Part shown: one piece after another, positions 9,189-16,203 of the stretch
Numbering within the stretch: the first letter of the stretch is position 1
Layout: every line of letters begins with the position of its first letter
Assembly: GCF_009811795.1 (NCBI RefSeq)
Contig: NZ_BLJE01000006.1
Span: 62,001-126,000 of the forward strand
DNA: 64,000 bases
Source of the DNA: Litoreibacter roseus
GTDB lineage: Bacteria; Pseudomonadota; Alphaproteobacteria; Rhodobacterales; Rhodobacteraceae
Direction: 5' to 3'
Notes under the pieces: generated by a model
Database searches by the model: none
Seen by the model: the letters and a program-made list of their open reading frames with translations, nothing else
Told to the model about the DNA's origin: nothing
Position numbers and translations under genes: made by a program

Positions 9189-10522
9189 ATGGATTACTAT
9201 GCGGGTTTGGATGTGTCGTTGCGGTCGGTGGCTGTCTGTGTGGTTGACGCTGATGGCAAACACATCTTCGAGCGTTCTGTCGCTTGCGAGATTGAGGATA
9301 TCTTGGTCTGCTTGCGTGATGTGCCCGCTGGTCAGTGTCGGGTTGGATTTGAGTCCGGTGCAATGAGCCAATATCTTTACTTTGGCCTGCAGGCCGCTGG
9401 CTTTGATGTTGTCTGTATGGAAGCACGACAAGTGAACGCCGCCCTTTCAGCCATGCGCAATAAGACCGACAAGACGGATGCGCGTGGGATTGCACAGGTG
9501 CTGCGGTCAGGATGGTACGGCAAGGTCTTTATCAAGAGCCGCGAAGCGCACGCGCTAAGAGCGCTCCTGAGCAGTCGCAAGGCGGTTCAGAAGAAATGCA
9601 TCGACCTGGCCAATGAAGTTCGTGGCTTGTTCCGGGTCTTTGGCTTGCGCTTACCACCCCGTGTCGATCAGGGGTCATTCGATGAGCGGGTCCGTCCGTT
9701 GATCGAGGCAGACCCGGATTTGTCTCATGCACTTTTACCACTGCTAGATGCGCGGGCTGTGCTTTACAAAACCTATCGCGAGTTGGACCGCCGTGTGAAG
9801 CAGGCGGCAAGTCATGACGAGATCTGTCTGCGCTTCATGGCGATCCCCGGTGTCGGCCCGATTGCGGCCCTGACGTTCCGTGCGGCTGTCGATGATCCAG
9901 CGCGGTTTACCAGCTCTCGCACCGTTGCCGCTCACTTCGGCCTAACCCCGCGACGATATCAATCCGGGGAGATGGATAACCCAGGCCGCATCTCGAAGGC
10001 AGGCGACAGAGATGTACGTGCGACGCTCTATGCTGCGGCCAATGCGATGATGATGCGCTCTGTTGCGAGTTCCGAAATCAAGAGCTGGGGCCTACGCCTG
10101 ATGCGCCGCAAAGGCCGCCGCCGTGCTCTGGTCGCCGTTGCCAGAAAGCTGGCCGTCATCATGCACCGCATGTGGGCTGACAACACCGAGTTCCGTCATG
10201 GGAAAATGGAGGGAATTGCATGACCTGATACCCCTTCCTGAAGCCAAAGACGGGATCGTCCCTCACCGGACGAGGTCTGTGCCCTCTCGGGCATCTGAAC
10301 ATGCCCTGCCTGGTAATAGATGACGCCGAAAAAGCTCACTGCGCAACTTGAAGCGCGAGACTAAGTGGGGCGCTCCATACCCAATCCGACACATGCATGC
10401 AGCGGTCCAACCGAACCGGACCATCAATGACTGCGAAGAGAAGTGTGACCCGGATGAGAGACAACAATCCCTACAGCACGGAAATGAAAAGATGAAATGA
10501 ACTTGACCCAAACGCCCGATTA
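9113..10522 (+). mobile_element. IS110-family insertion sequence (ends tentative)
   Basis: An intact IS110-type transposase gene is flanked by non-coding stretches of about 199 and 358 bases. A 9-base inverted match, TAATCGGGC at 9113-9121 and its complement at 10514-10522, could be the subterminal repeats seen in the IS1111 subgroup. GGGTCA also recurs just inside both copies. That would make the element about 1.41 kb. The right copy also forms part of a terminator-like hairpin, so the ends are uncertain. No target duplication is expected for this family. Confidence 0.5.
9189..10223 (+). CDS. IS110-family transposase (DEDD recombinase)
   Basis: A 344-residue recombinase that appears intact. 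The N-terminal RuvC-like DEDD domain shows D8 in YAGLDVS, E55 in GFESGAMS, and D94/D97 in KTDKTDARGIAQVLRSG. The C-terminal Tnp_20 domain shows MAIPGVGPIAALTFRAAVDD and GLTPRRYQSGE, then GRISKAGDRDVR, where S269 is the expected catalytic serine. Start ATG 9189 is chosen over a frame opening at 9162 because AGGAG lies 8 bases upstream of it. Members cut and join DNA guided by an element-encoded RNA. Confidence 0.95.
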   Translation: MDYYAGLDVSLRSVAVCVVDADGKHIFERSVACEIEDILVCLRDVPAGQCRVGFESGAMSQYLYFGLQAAGFDVVCMEARQVNAALSAMRNKTDKTDARGIAQVLRSGWYGKVFIKSREAHALRALLSSRKAVQKKCIDLANEVRGLFRVFGLRLPPRVDQGSFDERVRPLIEADPDLSHALLPLLDARAVLYKTYRELDRRVKQAASHDEICLRFMAIPGVGPIAALTFRAAVDDPARFTSSRTVAAHFGLTPRRYQSGEMDNPGRISKAGDRDVRATLYAAANAMMMRSVASSEIKSWGLRLMRRKGRRRALVAVARKLAVIMHRMWADNTEFRHGKMEGIA

Positions 10523-10581
10523 GAGAAGCGGGCTTTCAACCGGGCAAGGTCAATGGCTGCTTCTATGCGATACCCAAAAGT
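10224..10581. other. Gene-free stretch 3' of the transposase
   Basis: No convincing coding frame. Several short inverted repeats occur near the start: CGTCC/GGACG at about 10258-10273, TGCCC/GGGCA at about 10278-10291 and GGGCAT/ATGCCC at about 10288-10305. They could be the structured RNA of an IS1111-type element. The far end carries the hairpin described at 10511-10534. Confidence 0.5.
10511..10534 (-). terminator. Possible terminator of the five-gene exported operon
   Basis: GCCCG and CGGGC arms (10514-10518 and 10529-10533) around a 10-base loop, about 50 bases past the stop of the last gene on the minus strand. On that strand the hairpin is followed by GTTTGGG, a weak tail. Part of it coincides with the putative right repeat of the insertion sequence. 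Confidence 0.4.
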
Positions 10582-11016
10582 CTACGCCGCGAATGCAATC
10601 CATCGTCCGGCCACGAGCCCGGCACACCATAGGCAAATTGATAGCGAGGCGGTCACCGGACGCATGCTCTTGAACGCAGCGAACAGCGCGGCGTTTGCGC
10701 CTGCCAGTAGGATGAGAGCAAACTTGATCAGAACAGCGGGGTTTTCAGCGTAGCGAGTGGCTTGAACAGCAAACAACAGCACGCCCGTGGTTGCTGCTGC
10801 GCCGAAGCCAAGTAGCGCAATGCGGCTGAGCTTCACCACCGCATCGTCGGTCCTTTTCAACCTCATGACCCGCAAGTCGGCCAGGATGATCGGCGCGATC
10901 AGAAAGCTAATTGAAAGGATATGCATAGCCGAGATGAGCGGGTAGATTGGTCCGCCGACCCAATCCGCAAGTGCTGACGCCTCCAGCCATGCAAGCACAG
11001 GCGTCAGCTCAAGCAC
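10582..11016 (-). CDS. DUF6644-like integral membrane protein
   Basis: A 144-residue, four-segment membrane protein. The order LAWLEASALADWV, MHILSISFLIAPIILADLRVM, LLGFGAAATTGVLLF, the AENPAVLIKFALILLAG segment and a final GRWIAF matches what I recall of the DUF6644 family. The start is taken at GTG 11016, which overlaps the upstream stop by 13 bases; a longer reading from 11082 would lie wholly in the previous gene and adds no family-like sequence. Function is unknown. Such proteins sit next to DUF6152-type exported proteins, as here. It is the last gene of the operon. Confidence 0.72.
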   Translation of the reverse strand: MLELTPVLAWLEASALADWVGGPIYPLISAMHILSISFLIAPIILADLRVMRLKRTDDAVVKLSRIALLGFGAAATTGVLLFAVQATRYAENPAVLIKFALILLAGANAALFAAFKSMRPVTASLSICLWCAGLVAGRWIAFAA

Positions 11017-11501
11017 CCGGCATCCTCTGTCTGCATTCGTCCACGACGGACAATGGCCTCGCCGTCCGCCAGACGCAGCCACTGACCGCGCAATTGATGC
11101 GGGGGACGGCAGTTTTGATAGACGATGGTTTCGATCCTGCCGCCGACCCGGATGCGACCTTGAAGGTTGAAAAATAGACGGATCGGTGGGTACTCCACGT
11201 CGATGATCCGACCCAAGTCTTCGGCACGAACATCAAGAATATCGGCAAACTCTGCACCCTCCCGCAAATCAGTGGGAGGTCTGAGTTCCGCATCCACCCG
11301 CATTTCGATCACCGGGTGTGGACGGCGGAACGACGCATCGATGACGTCACCAGCGACATAGATCGGGCGTGCGCTGTCATAAGATCCAGTGAAACCATGG
11401 TGGGCCGGGCTGGGCCTTGGAAAAGCCGTAACCCCGATCAGCCCACCGGCGAATGCACGTCGTGTCAGTATAACGTGGTCTAACCAATTTGAGCGGCGCA
11501 T
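11004..11501 (-). CDS. Exported DUF6152-like protein
   Basis: A 165-residue protein with a possible twin-arginine signal (LTRRAFAGGLIGVTAF, then AHHGFTGSYD). The mature part, ARPIYVAGDVIDASFRRPHP followed by a conserved beta-rich run, fits the DUF6152 pattern (an AHH motif near the cleavage site, then G-x-V-x-x-x-x-x-x-PH). It starts 9 bases after the hydrolase stop and overlaps the DUF6644-like gene. No catalytic residues are apparent. A role in the envelope together with its membrane neighbour is an inference. Confidence 0.68.
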   Translation of the reverse strand: MRRSNWLDHVILTRRAFAGGLIGVTAFPRPSPAHHGFTGSYDSARPIYVAGDVIDASFRRPHPVIEMRVDAELRPPTDLREGAEFADILDVRAEDLGRIIDVEYPPIRLFFNLQGRIRVGGRIETIVYQNCRPPHQLRGQWLRLADGEAIVRRGRMQTEDAGCLS

Positions 11502-11510
11502 TTTCGACCG

Positions 11511-12350
11511 TCAGTCGGTCAGGAACGCATCTAGCGCTGGCCGGAACACATCGGGTCGTTCCTGATACGCTGGATGTGTGGCACCGGGCACAACAAGCAA
11601 ATGTGCAGACACCATTTGCCGTCGTGCTTCGTCCGCATCCGCCACTGAAATGAATGGATCGTTGTCCCCAACCGTCACGAGAACGGGGATGGCGATCTCT
11701 CCAATCCGACCCTCCGGATGCCCGTCGGCGCTGCTGTCTTTCCACATTGCGGCAGCCTGGGTCACCATGCGATCAAAGTCGCCATCGGGGTTCAATCGGT
11801 CATAGTCCTCGACGATGAAACGGAAATCCCCTGAGCCAAGCGACTCTCGGTTCCAGGTGTCGAATGTGCCCCACATCCCGCGGCCATTCTCTGCCGACCA
11901 TCGCGCACCAATAGTTACCAGTTTCGAGACGCGCGGTGAAGGGCGAGCCGCCATCCGGTAGCCCGTGATCCCGCCATCCGAGAATCCAATCACAGGGCAG
12001 GTTTCAATCGCGAGGGCATCCAACACGGCGTGGGCATCATCTTCCTGTGCGGCGTAGGATAATGGGATGTCACCGAGGGACGATCTTCCCATCCCCCGCG
12101 TATCGACCAGCACAACCTGGTAACCGCTAGCAACGAGATGATCCCGCAGCCCGTCAAACCAGCCGGAATGACCAAGCCCTCCATGCAAGAGCAGGATTGG
12201 TGGGCCTTCCCCGTGCGTCTCGTAGTATATGTCGGAGCCCGCACGGGAAACGGTCGCTGTCTTCTGCGCCAGGGCCGTGCGCCCCGCCATAAGTGCCCCT
12301 GCGGTTGTCGCCACCCCGAGCGCTAGAAGGTTTCTGCGATTGAATTCCAT
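11511..12350 (-). CDS. Tat-exported alpha/beta hydrolase
   Basis: A 279-residue hydrolase with a twin-arginine signal (FNRRNLLALGVATTAGALMA, cleavage near ALA-Q). The oxyanion-hole motif LLLHGGLGHSGW, the nucleophile elbow GFSDGG (serine), VTVGDNDPFI (acid) and GATHPAYQE (histidine) give a full catalytic triad. Two ATGs abut (12353 and 12350); the second has the better 5-base spacing from AAGGAG. It is similar in layout to lactonase- or haloperoxidase-type hydrolases; the substrate is unknown. Export by Tat in an operon of other exported proteins points to a periplasmic reaction. Confidence 0.9.
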   Translation of the reverse strand: MEFNRRNLLALGVATTAGALMAGRTALAQKTATVSRAGSDIYYETHGEGPPILLLHGGLGHSGWFDGLRDHLVASGYQVVLVDTRGMGRSSLGDIPLSYAAQEDDAHAVLDALAIETCPVIGFSDGGITGYRMAARPSPRVSKLVTIGARWSAENGRGMWGTFDTWNRESLGSGDFRFIVEDYDRLNPDGDFDRMVTQAAAMWKDSSADGHPEGRIGEIAIPVLVTVGDNDPFISVADADEARRQMVSAHLLVVPGATHPAYQERPDVFRPALDAFLTD

Positions 12351-12364
12351 CATTCACTCCTTCT

Positions 12365-13222
12365 TCAATCGGCCATCACATCATCGCGGCGTTGCGCGAT
12401 CACATCGAGGAATGCGGGAGCGTCGATATTGGCAATGGGCAGACGACCCGTTGCGGGACGCCGAATGTCGAAGCTTTCCACATGCGCGATCAGGTCCGCA
12501 TTCTCAGTCGGCGCGCCTTCGGTGTTGTAGAGCTGGAAGTTGGGGTAGATCGGGGCCACGCTGTCGTAGTCGGCATAGGCAGTGAGACCGACGTTCAGGA
12601 CCAGCGGCAGGTCAGGGCGAATGATCTGCTCAACCACCTCCCAGTTTTCACCTTGTGGGCGGGTCAGCAACGTGAAGATTTCGCCATGGCGAGCAATACG
12701 CAGGTCGACCGGGCCGGTCGGCGCAGGAAGGATCTGCAGTGTCGATAGCGAATTGGTCGTTGTTTTCAGCTCGTAGTGTGGCTCACCGGCTGGGGCCGCC
12801 GTACCGATTGAAAAGAACAGCCAGTTTTCCTGCCCCGGTATCCATGTGGCAGCGGAAACCTCACGCGGCGCACGAATGAACAGCCCTGCAAGCGAGAAGG
12901 AGGTCTGCGGCAAGTCGGCCTGGGTGCCGGTCACCTCGATCCGCGTGGTTGCGATGAAATCACCGCTGATCTGGTGGTAGAGATGACCGGCTTGATTATC
13001 TTCGAACCAGCCAGAGGATACCGGTTGCAAGACAAGCCTGCCGCCCTCGACCCGCGGCTCTTGCCATTTGCGCGTAAAACCATCGGGCAGATGTTCCGAC
13101 CAGGCATCGAGTGCCGAAGCGTCATCAAAGGTCGTGCTCAGGTCAGCGATGTCATCAGCCAACGACGCAGTCGCCGACGCGCAGAGAGTTGCGGCGAGCG
13201 CCGCCGCGGAAATTAACTTCAT
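12365..13222 (-). CDS. Exported concanavalin-like (DUF1349-type) protein
   Basis: A 285-residue protein with a Sec signal peptide (MKLISAAALAATLCASATAS, then LAD). The mature part is one beta-sandwich-like domain: TRKWQEPRVEGGRLVLQPVS, GHLYHQISGDFIATTRIEV, AGLFIRAP and LNVGLTAYADYDS follow the DUF1349/laminin-G-like pattern that often binds carbohydrate. ATG 13222 is preferred because GGAG lies 6 bases upstream, while a TTG at 13234 would only lengthen the signal. It lies 11 bases before the hydrolase gene. Its ligand is unknown. Confidence 0.75.
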   Translation of the reverse strand: MKLISAAALAATLCASATASLADDIADLSTTFDDASALDAWSEHLPDGFTRKWQEPRVEGGRLVLQPVSSGWFEDNQAGHLYHQISGDFIATTRIEVTGTQADLPQTSFSLAGLFIRAPREVSAATWIPGQENWLFFSIGTAAPAGEPHYELKTTTNSLSTLQILPAPTGPVDLRIARHGEIFTLLTRPQGENWEVVEQIIRPDLPLVLNVGLTAYADYDSVAPIYPNFQLYNTEGAPTENADLIAHVESFDIRRPATGRLPIANIDAPAFLDVIAQRRDDVMAD

Positions 13223-13284
13223 GGGAGTCTCCAATCATATAGAAAAGGAAGGGTTGGCCATTCGAACAGCCGCCCCGCCGCGGA

Positions 13285-14610
13285 TCAGTTGTTCACGACA
13301 ACAAGTGAGTGAGCGCCGGGTCCGGTCTCAACCGCGTAACCGGTCGGCACCAAGCGTGGAGCTTCGCCCACATCACGCTGCACCCGCCAGAACTCCAGCG
13401 CGCTCGCGCGCGGCTCCGGCCCTTCGTACTCAAATATACCAGCGACGACGTATCGGTCGGACGCATCGAACGCGACGCCCTCTGGCAAGATGCCCAGCAT
13501 CTCCCAGTCACCGGCGTGCTCCATCAGGCCGGTGACTGCGTCAAACTCCACCAGTGTCAGGCTCGACAAGGAGTGGCCTGGCTCACCTTCAGGGATCCAG
13601 GTCTGGCCAAGATTGAGTGTCACAATCATCGTGCCGTCGTTGGAGAAGGCGATGCTTTCTGCATGTTGCGGTACGCTGACACCACCCATGCTGAAGTGCC
13701 GCGGTTCTGCATCTTCCGGCCCAGCAAGCCGGATAGAAGTTAGGGTTGATGGCGGTGCATAAGTGCCGTTCCGATCCGGCCCAAGATCAGGACCCCATCC
13801 CAAGTCATTGGTCACGAAATGCCGCCCATCTCGCGAAAACTTGCCGGACATTGGCCATTTGTTTGTGGCCACCGAGTTCCCCCACTGGGAGATCCCCGAA
13901 ACGCTTCCGTTCTCGGTACGATCAACGCGATAAAACTGGACCTGATTGCGCAGGTTAAGCGTGACTGCGACGACATCTTCGGTGGGATGCCATTCGGCGT
14001 GATGTGGCAGTTGTCCTCCGTCGAACAGCTCGGGCATCTCGGATACGTTCTGAAGCGGGAATTGCTGCGCCTCGCCGAATTGGCCATCTGAAAAAGTCAC
14101 AAAGGTCAGTGGGCTCCCTCGTGTCTTGGTCGCCAGCACGAGCGTCCGGCCATCCGGGCTGACAGAGACACCAAGGGGTCGGTTTCCGACTTCGACCTCA
14201 TCAATCACCCGTGGGGCCGAAAGATCGCTTACATCAATCGCGCGCAAAGTCGTGCCAGGTTGCAGATCACGGATGGTGACATCGGCCTCTTCCTGAGGGG
14301 TCGCTGTCTCGGCCACAAAGATCGTATTTCCGTCGAGGCTATGCGCGATGGAGTAGACCGGATTGATGACCGAGTTGGATACTTCGATCCGCCCCGTTGG
14401 TTCGGTTGCAACCAAGGGTAACCCAATCAATGCCAGCTCGTCCGAGCCGCGCTTCTCACCAATCTGCCCGTCAATATAGGCATAGGCACGCATGTCCCCG
14501 TCCGAGATCGCGGCGATGTAGCGTCCCTCAAAATCGGGCGGCTGCTGCGCATAAGCAGGCAGTGCAAGAATGGCGCCTGCAATGCTGGCCGTAAGTGGGA
14601 AGCGGGTCAT
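13285..14610 (-). CDS. Exported beta-propeller protein (lactonase/YncE-like)
   Basis: A 441-residue protein with a signal peptide (MTRFPLTASIAGAILALPAYAQ). Repeated blade motifs such as SIAHSLDGNTIFVAETA, GVSVSPDGRTLVLATKT, HHAEWHPTEDVVAVTLN, GKFSRDGRHFVTNDLG, AESIAFSNDGTMIVTLN and GVAFDASDRYVVAGIFEYEG indicate a seven-bladed propeller. The start ATG 14610 has a strong AAGGAGG site; a longer frame to 14640 lacks one. It is the first gene of the operon and is divergent from a LysR gene. It could be an enzyme or a binding scaffold; no catalytic signature decides. Confidence 0.82.
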   Translation of the reverse strand: MTRFPLTASIAGAILALPAYAQQPPDFEGRYIAAISDGDMRAYAYIDGQIGEKRGSDELALIGLPLVATEPTGRIEVSNSVINPVYSIAHSLDGNTIFVAETATPQEEADVTIRDLQPGTTLRAIDVSDLSAPRVIDEVEVGNRPLGVSVSPDGRTLVLATKTRGSPLTFVTFSDGQFGEAQQFPLQNVSEMPELFDGGQLPHHAEWHPTEDVVAVTLNLRNQVQFYRVDRTENGSVSGISQWGNSVATNKWPMSGKFSRDGRHFVTNDLGWGPDLGPDRNGTYAPPSTLTSIRLAGPEDAEPRHFSMGGVSVPQHAESIAFSNDGTMIVTLNLGQTWIPEGEPGHSLSSLTLVEFDAVTGLMEHAGDWEMLGILPEGVAFDASDRYVVAGIFEYEGPEPRASALEFWRVQRDVGEAPRLVPTGYAVETGPGAHSLVVVNN

Positions 14611-14690
14611 GGTGTCCTCCTTGACGAAATGAATATGCACGACAAGTTGGGTGATGAATGCGCCCCGACAATGTTGGTTTTCGATATGTT

Positions 14691-14709
14691 CTATAAGGAA
14701 AGGTTATAG
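14691..14709. promoter_or_regulatory. LysR-type operator candidate
   Basis: CTATAA-GGAAAGG-TTATAG, a perfect 6-bp inverted repeat containing a T-N11-A core. It ends directly at the LysR start codon and overlaps its ribosome-binding site (AAGGA). The position suits autorepression and control of the divergent operon beginning at 14610. Confidence 0.6.
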
Positions 14710-15552
14710 ATGTTTTCGGTGATGGATTATCGCTGTGTGGTCGCTTTGAGTGAGGAGAAGAGCTTCTCTCAGGCGTCCGAGGTCCTGGGCCTCTCGCAAC
14801 CCGCGCTGACCGCGCGGCTCCGGCGTATTGAGGAAAACCTTGGTGTTCGCCTGTTCGAGCGTGGCAGGCGCGGAGCCGAGGCGACGCCGGCGGGTGATGC
14901 CTTCACCGAAGCCGCGCGGCGGATCATCGACATGGCTGATCGCTCAGTCGAGGTGGCACGGGATGCAGATCGCGGCCTTGGCCAACATCTGCGGATTGGA
15001 ATGACCCAAATCGCCGCTGTTCAAGTTGTTGTTCCAATCCTGAAGGCGTTTCGGGAAGAGAACGCCTTTGCCCGTGTAAGATTGACCGAGAGCATATCTT
15101 CCACATTGGAAGCGCAGGTTGAACAGAACCTGATCGATGTCGCTTTCCTTCATCCGCCAATACATCAAGCTGGGCTTTCCGAACTCCCGCTTATGTCACA
15201 ACGCCTTGTGAAATACGATGCGATGGCCTCGCCCCATGATCGGCCACCCACCATTCGATATACGCGGCGCGATGCACCTGTTTTGGTTGCAGAGCTTGAT
15301 CGTCATGAGCCGGGTGGCGTCGAAGCGGATGCATTGGCGGAAGTGGATACAGCGATCGGCGCTATCGTGATGTCCCATGCAGGATACGGACCGTTCGTCG
15401 TACCTGAAGGTTTCCCCAGCCCATTCAAACGGATAGAGACTTGTCTGGAGGGCGCGCCACTCAAAACAGAGCTGGGGACGAGCATCGTTTGGCGCAGCCT
15501 CGATCGCCGTCCAATGGTGCGGGCACTGATCGAGATCTGCAGAAGGTCGTGA
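14710..15552 (+). CDS. LysR-family transcriptional regulator
   Basis: A 280-residue regulator. The N-terminal winged helix-turn-helix reads SFSQASEVLGLSQPALTARL, then RRIEENLGVRLFERGRRGAEATPAG. The remaining 190 residues form the substrate-binding-protein-like sensor (GQHLRIGMTQIAAVQVV onward). It is divergently placed 99 bases from the five-gene exported operon, the usual geometry for a LysR regulator and its target. A nearby ATG at 14722 is an alternative start. Confidence 0.94.
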   Translation: MFSVMDYRCVVALSEEKSFSQASEVLGLSQPALTARLRRIEENLGVRLFERGRRGAEATPAGDAFTEAARRIIDMADRSVEVARDADRGLGQHLRIGMTQIAAVQVVVPILKAFREENAFARVRLTESISSTLEAQVEQNLIDVAFLHPPIHQAGLSELPLMSQRLVKYDAMASPHDRPPTIRYTRRDAPVLVAELDRHEPGGVEADALAEVDTAIGAIVMSHAGYGPFVVPEGFPSPFKRIETCLEGAPLKTELGTSIVWRSLDRRPMVRALIEICRRS

Positions 15553-15740
15553 AGCTAGGGCACCCAGTTGAGGTCAACAAAACTGCCGTTGGTGAATTGT
15601 GCAGCATCTGTTGGAATGGGCTCTCTACGGACATTCTCCGCACCGCCGCACCTGCCAAACTCGATTGCTTCGGGCAGGCCAGATGGGAGGTGTTCTGACT
15701 GGTCCTGCATTGGCGTCCTCGGTCCATGCTGCACTGCGGC

Positions 15741-15757
15741 TTCACCGACTCGGTGAA
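15741..15757. repeat. Perfect stem-loop upstream of the small Gly-rich gene
   Basis: TTCACCG-ACT-CGGTGAA, a 7-bp perfect inverted repeat in the 252-base interval between the LysR gene and the 15805 gene. No U tract follows on either strand, so it reads better as an operator or leader hairpin than as a terminator. Nothing else convincing is seen in 15553-15804. Confidence 0.4.
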
Positions 15758-15804
15758 ATCGTGTAGGTTAACCTCGTTTAAGAGTGTTATTTTAGGAGGT
15801 CGAC

Positions 15805-16128
15805 ATGGACGCTGTCCGTACGCTTATTGCCCAAAACTCATTGATTGCATCGCGCTTGGGCGCAATCGAAAATCTTATTGTAAATCGCGGGATCGATCTT
15901 GGTCCGGTAACGGATCCTTCGCCGGATGGTGGGCTTGGTGGCATCGTCACCGGCGGGTTCGGCGGGATCCTGGGTGGGGGCATTGGTCCGATTGCGGACC
16001 CGTCGCCCATTGATCTGGGCAAGCTCAGCCGCGTGCAGCTTGAGACTCGGTTGGCCGATGTGGAGCTCACCCGCAAAAAGCTCGATGCGGTGGAAGGCAT
16101 GTTCAAGGAAGCGCTCGACAAACTCTAG
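15805..16128 (+). CDS. Small protein with glycine-rich core, unknown function
   Basis: A 107-residue protein I do not recognise. It has three parts: an amphipathic N-terminus (MDAVRTLIAQNSLIASRLGA), a core at about residues 38-72 that is mostly Gly and Ile/Leu (GGLGGIVTGGFGGILGGGIG) bracketed by two DPSP motifs, and a charged helical C-terminus (KLSRVQLETRLADVELTRKK) that could form a coiled coil. It has a strong AGGAGG site 5 bases before the ATG and its own intrinsic terminator, so it is a real, separately terminated gene. The next gene encodes a radical SAM enzyme. Confidence 0.75.
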   Translation: MDAVRTLIAQNSLIASRLGAIENLIVNRGIDLGPVTDPSPDGGLGGIVTGGFGGILGGGIGPIADPSPIDLGKLSRVQLETRLADVELTRKKLDAVEGMFKEALDKL

Positions 16129-16137
16129 GGCGTCTCA

Positions 16138-16173
16138 GGCCCGTGGGGTTCCGACCCTGCGGGCCGTTTGTTT
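16138..16173 (+). terminator. Intrinsic terminator after the small Gly-rich gene
   Basis: GGCCCG (16138-16143) pairs with CGGGCC (16160-16165), with an inner GGGGT/ACCC pairing, and is followed by GTTTGTTTTA. It starts 10 bases after the stop codon. Confidence 0.8.
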
Positions 16174-16203
16174 TATCAGTTTCAGTTTTAGAAAGGCGGG
16201 CTT

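Noticed and set aside
15461-15745. Minus-strand frames after the LysR gene that could be a gene remnant
   Set aside because: No start signals, no recognisable domain and overlap with the LysR 3' end; not supportable even as a pseudogene.
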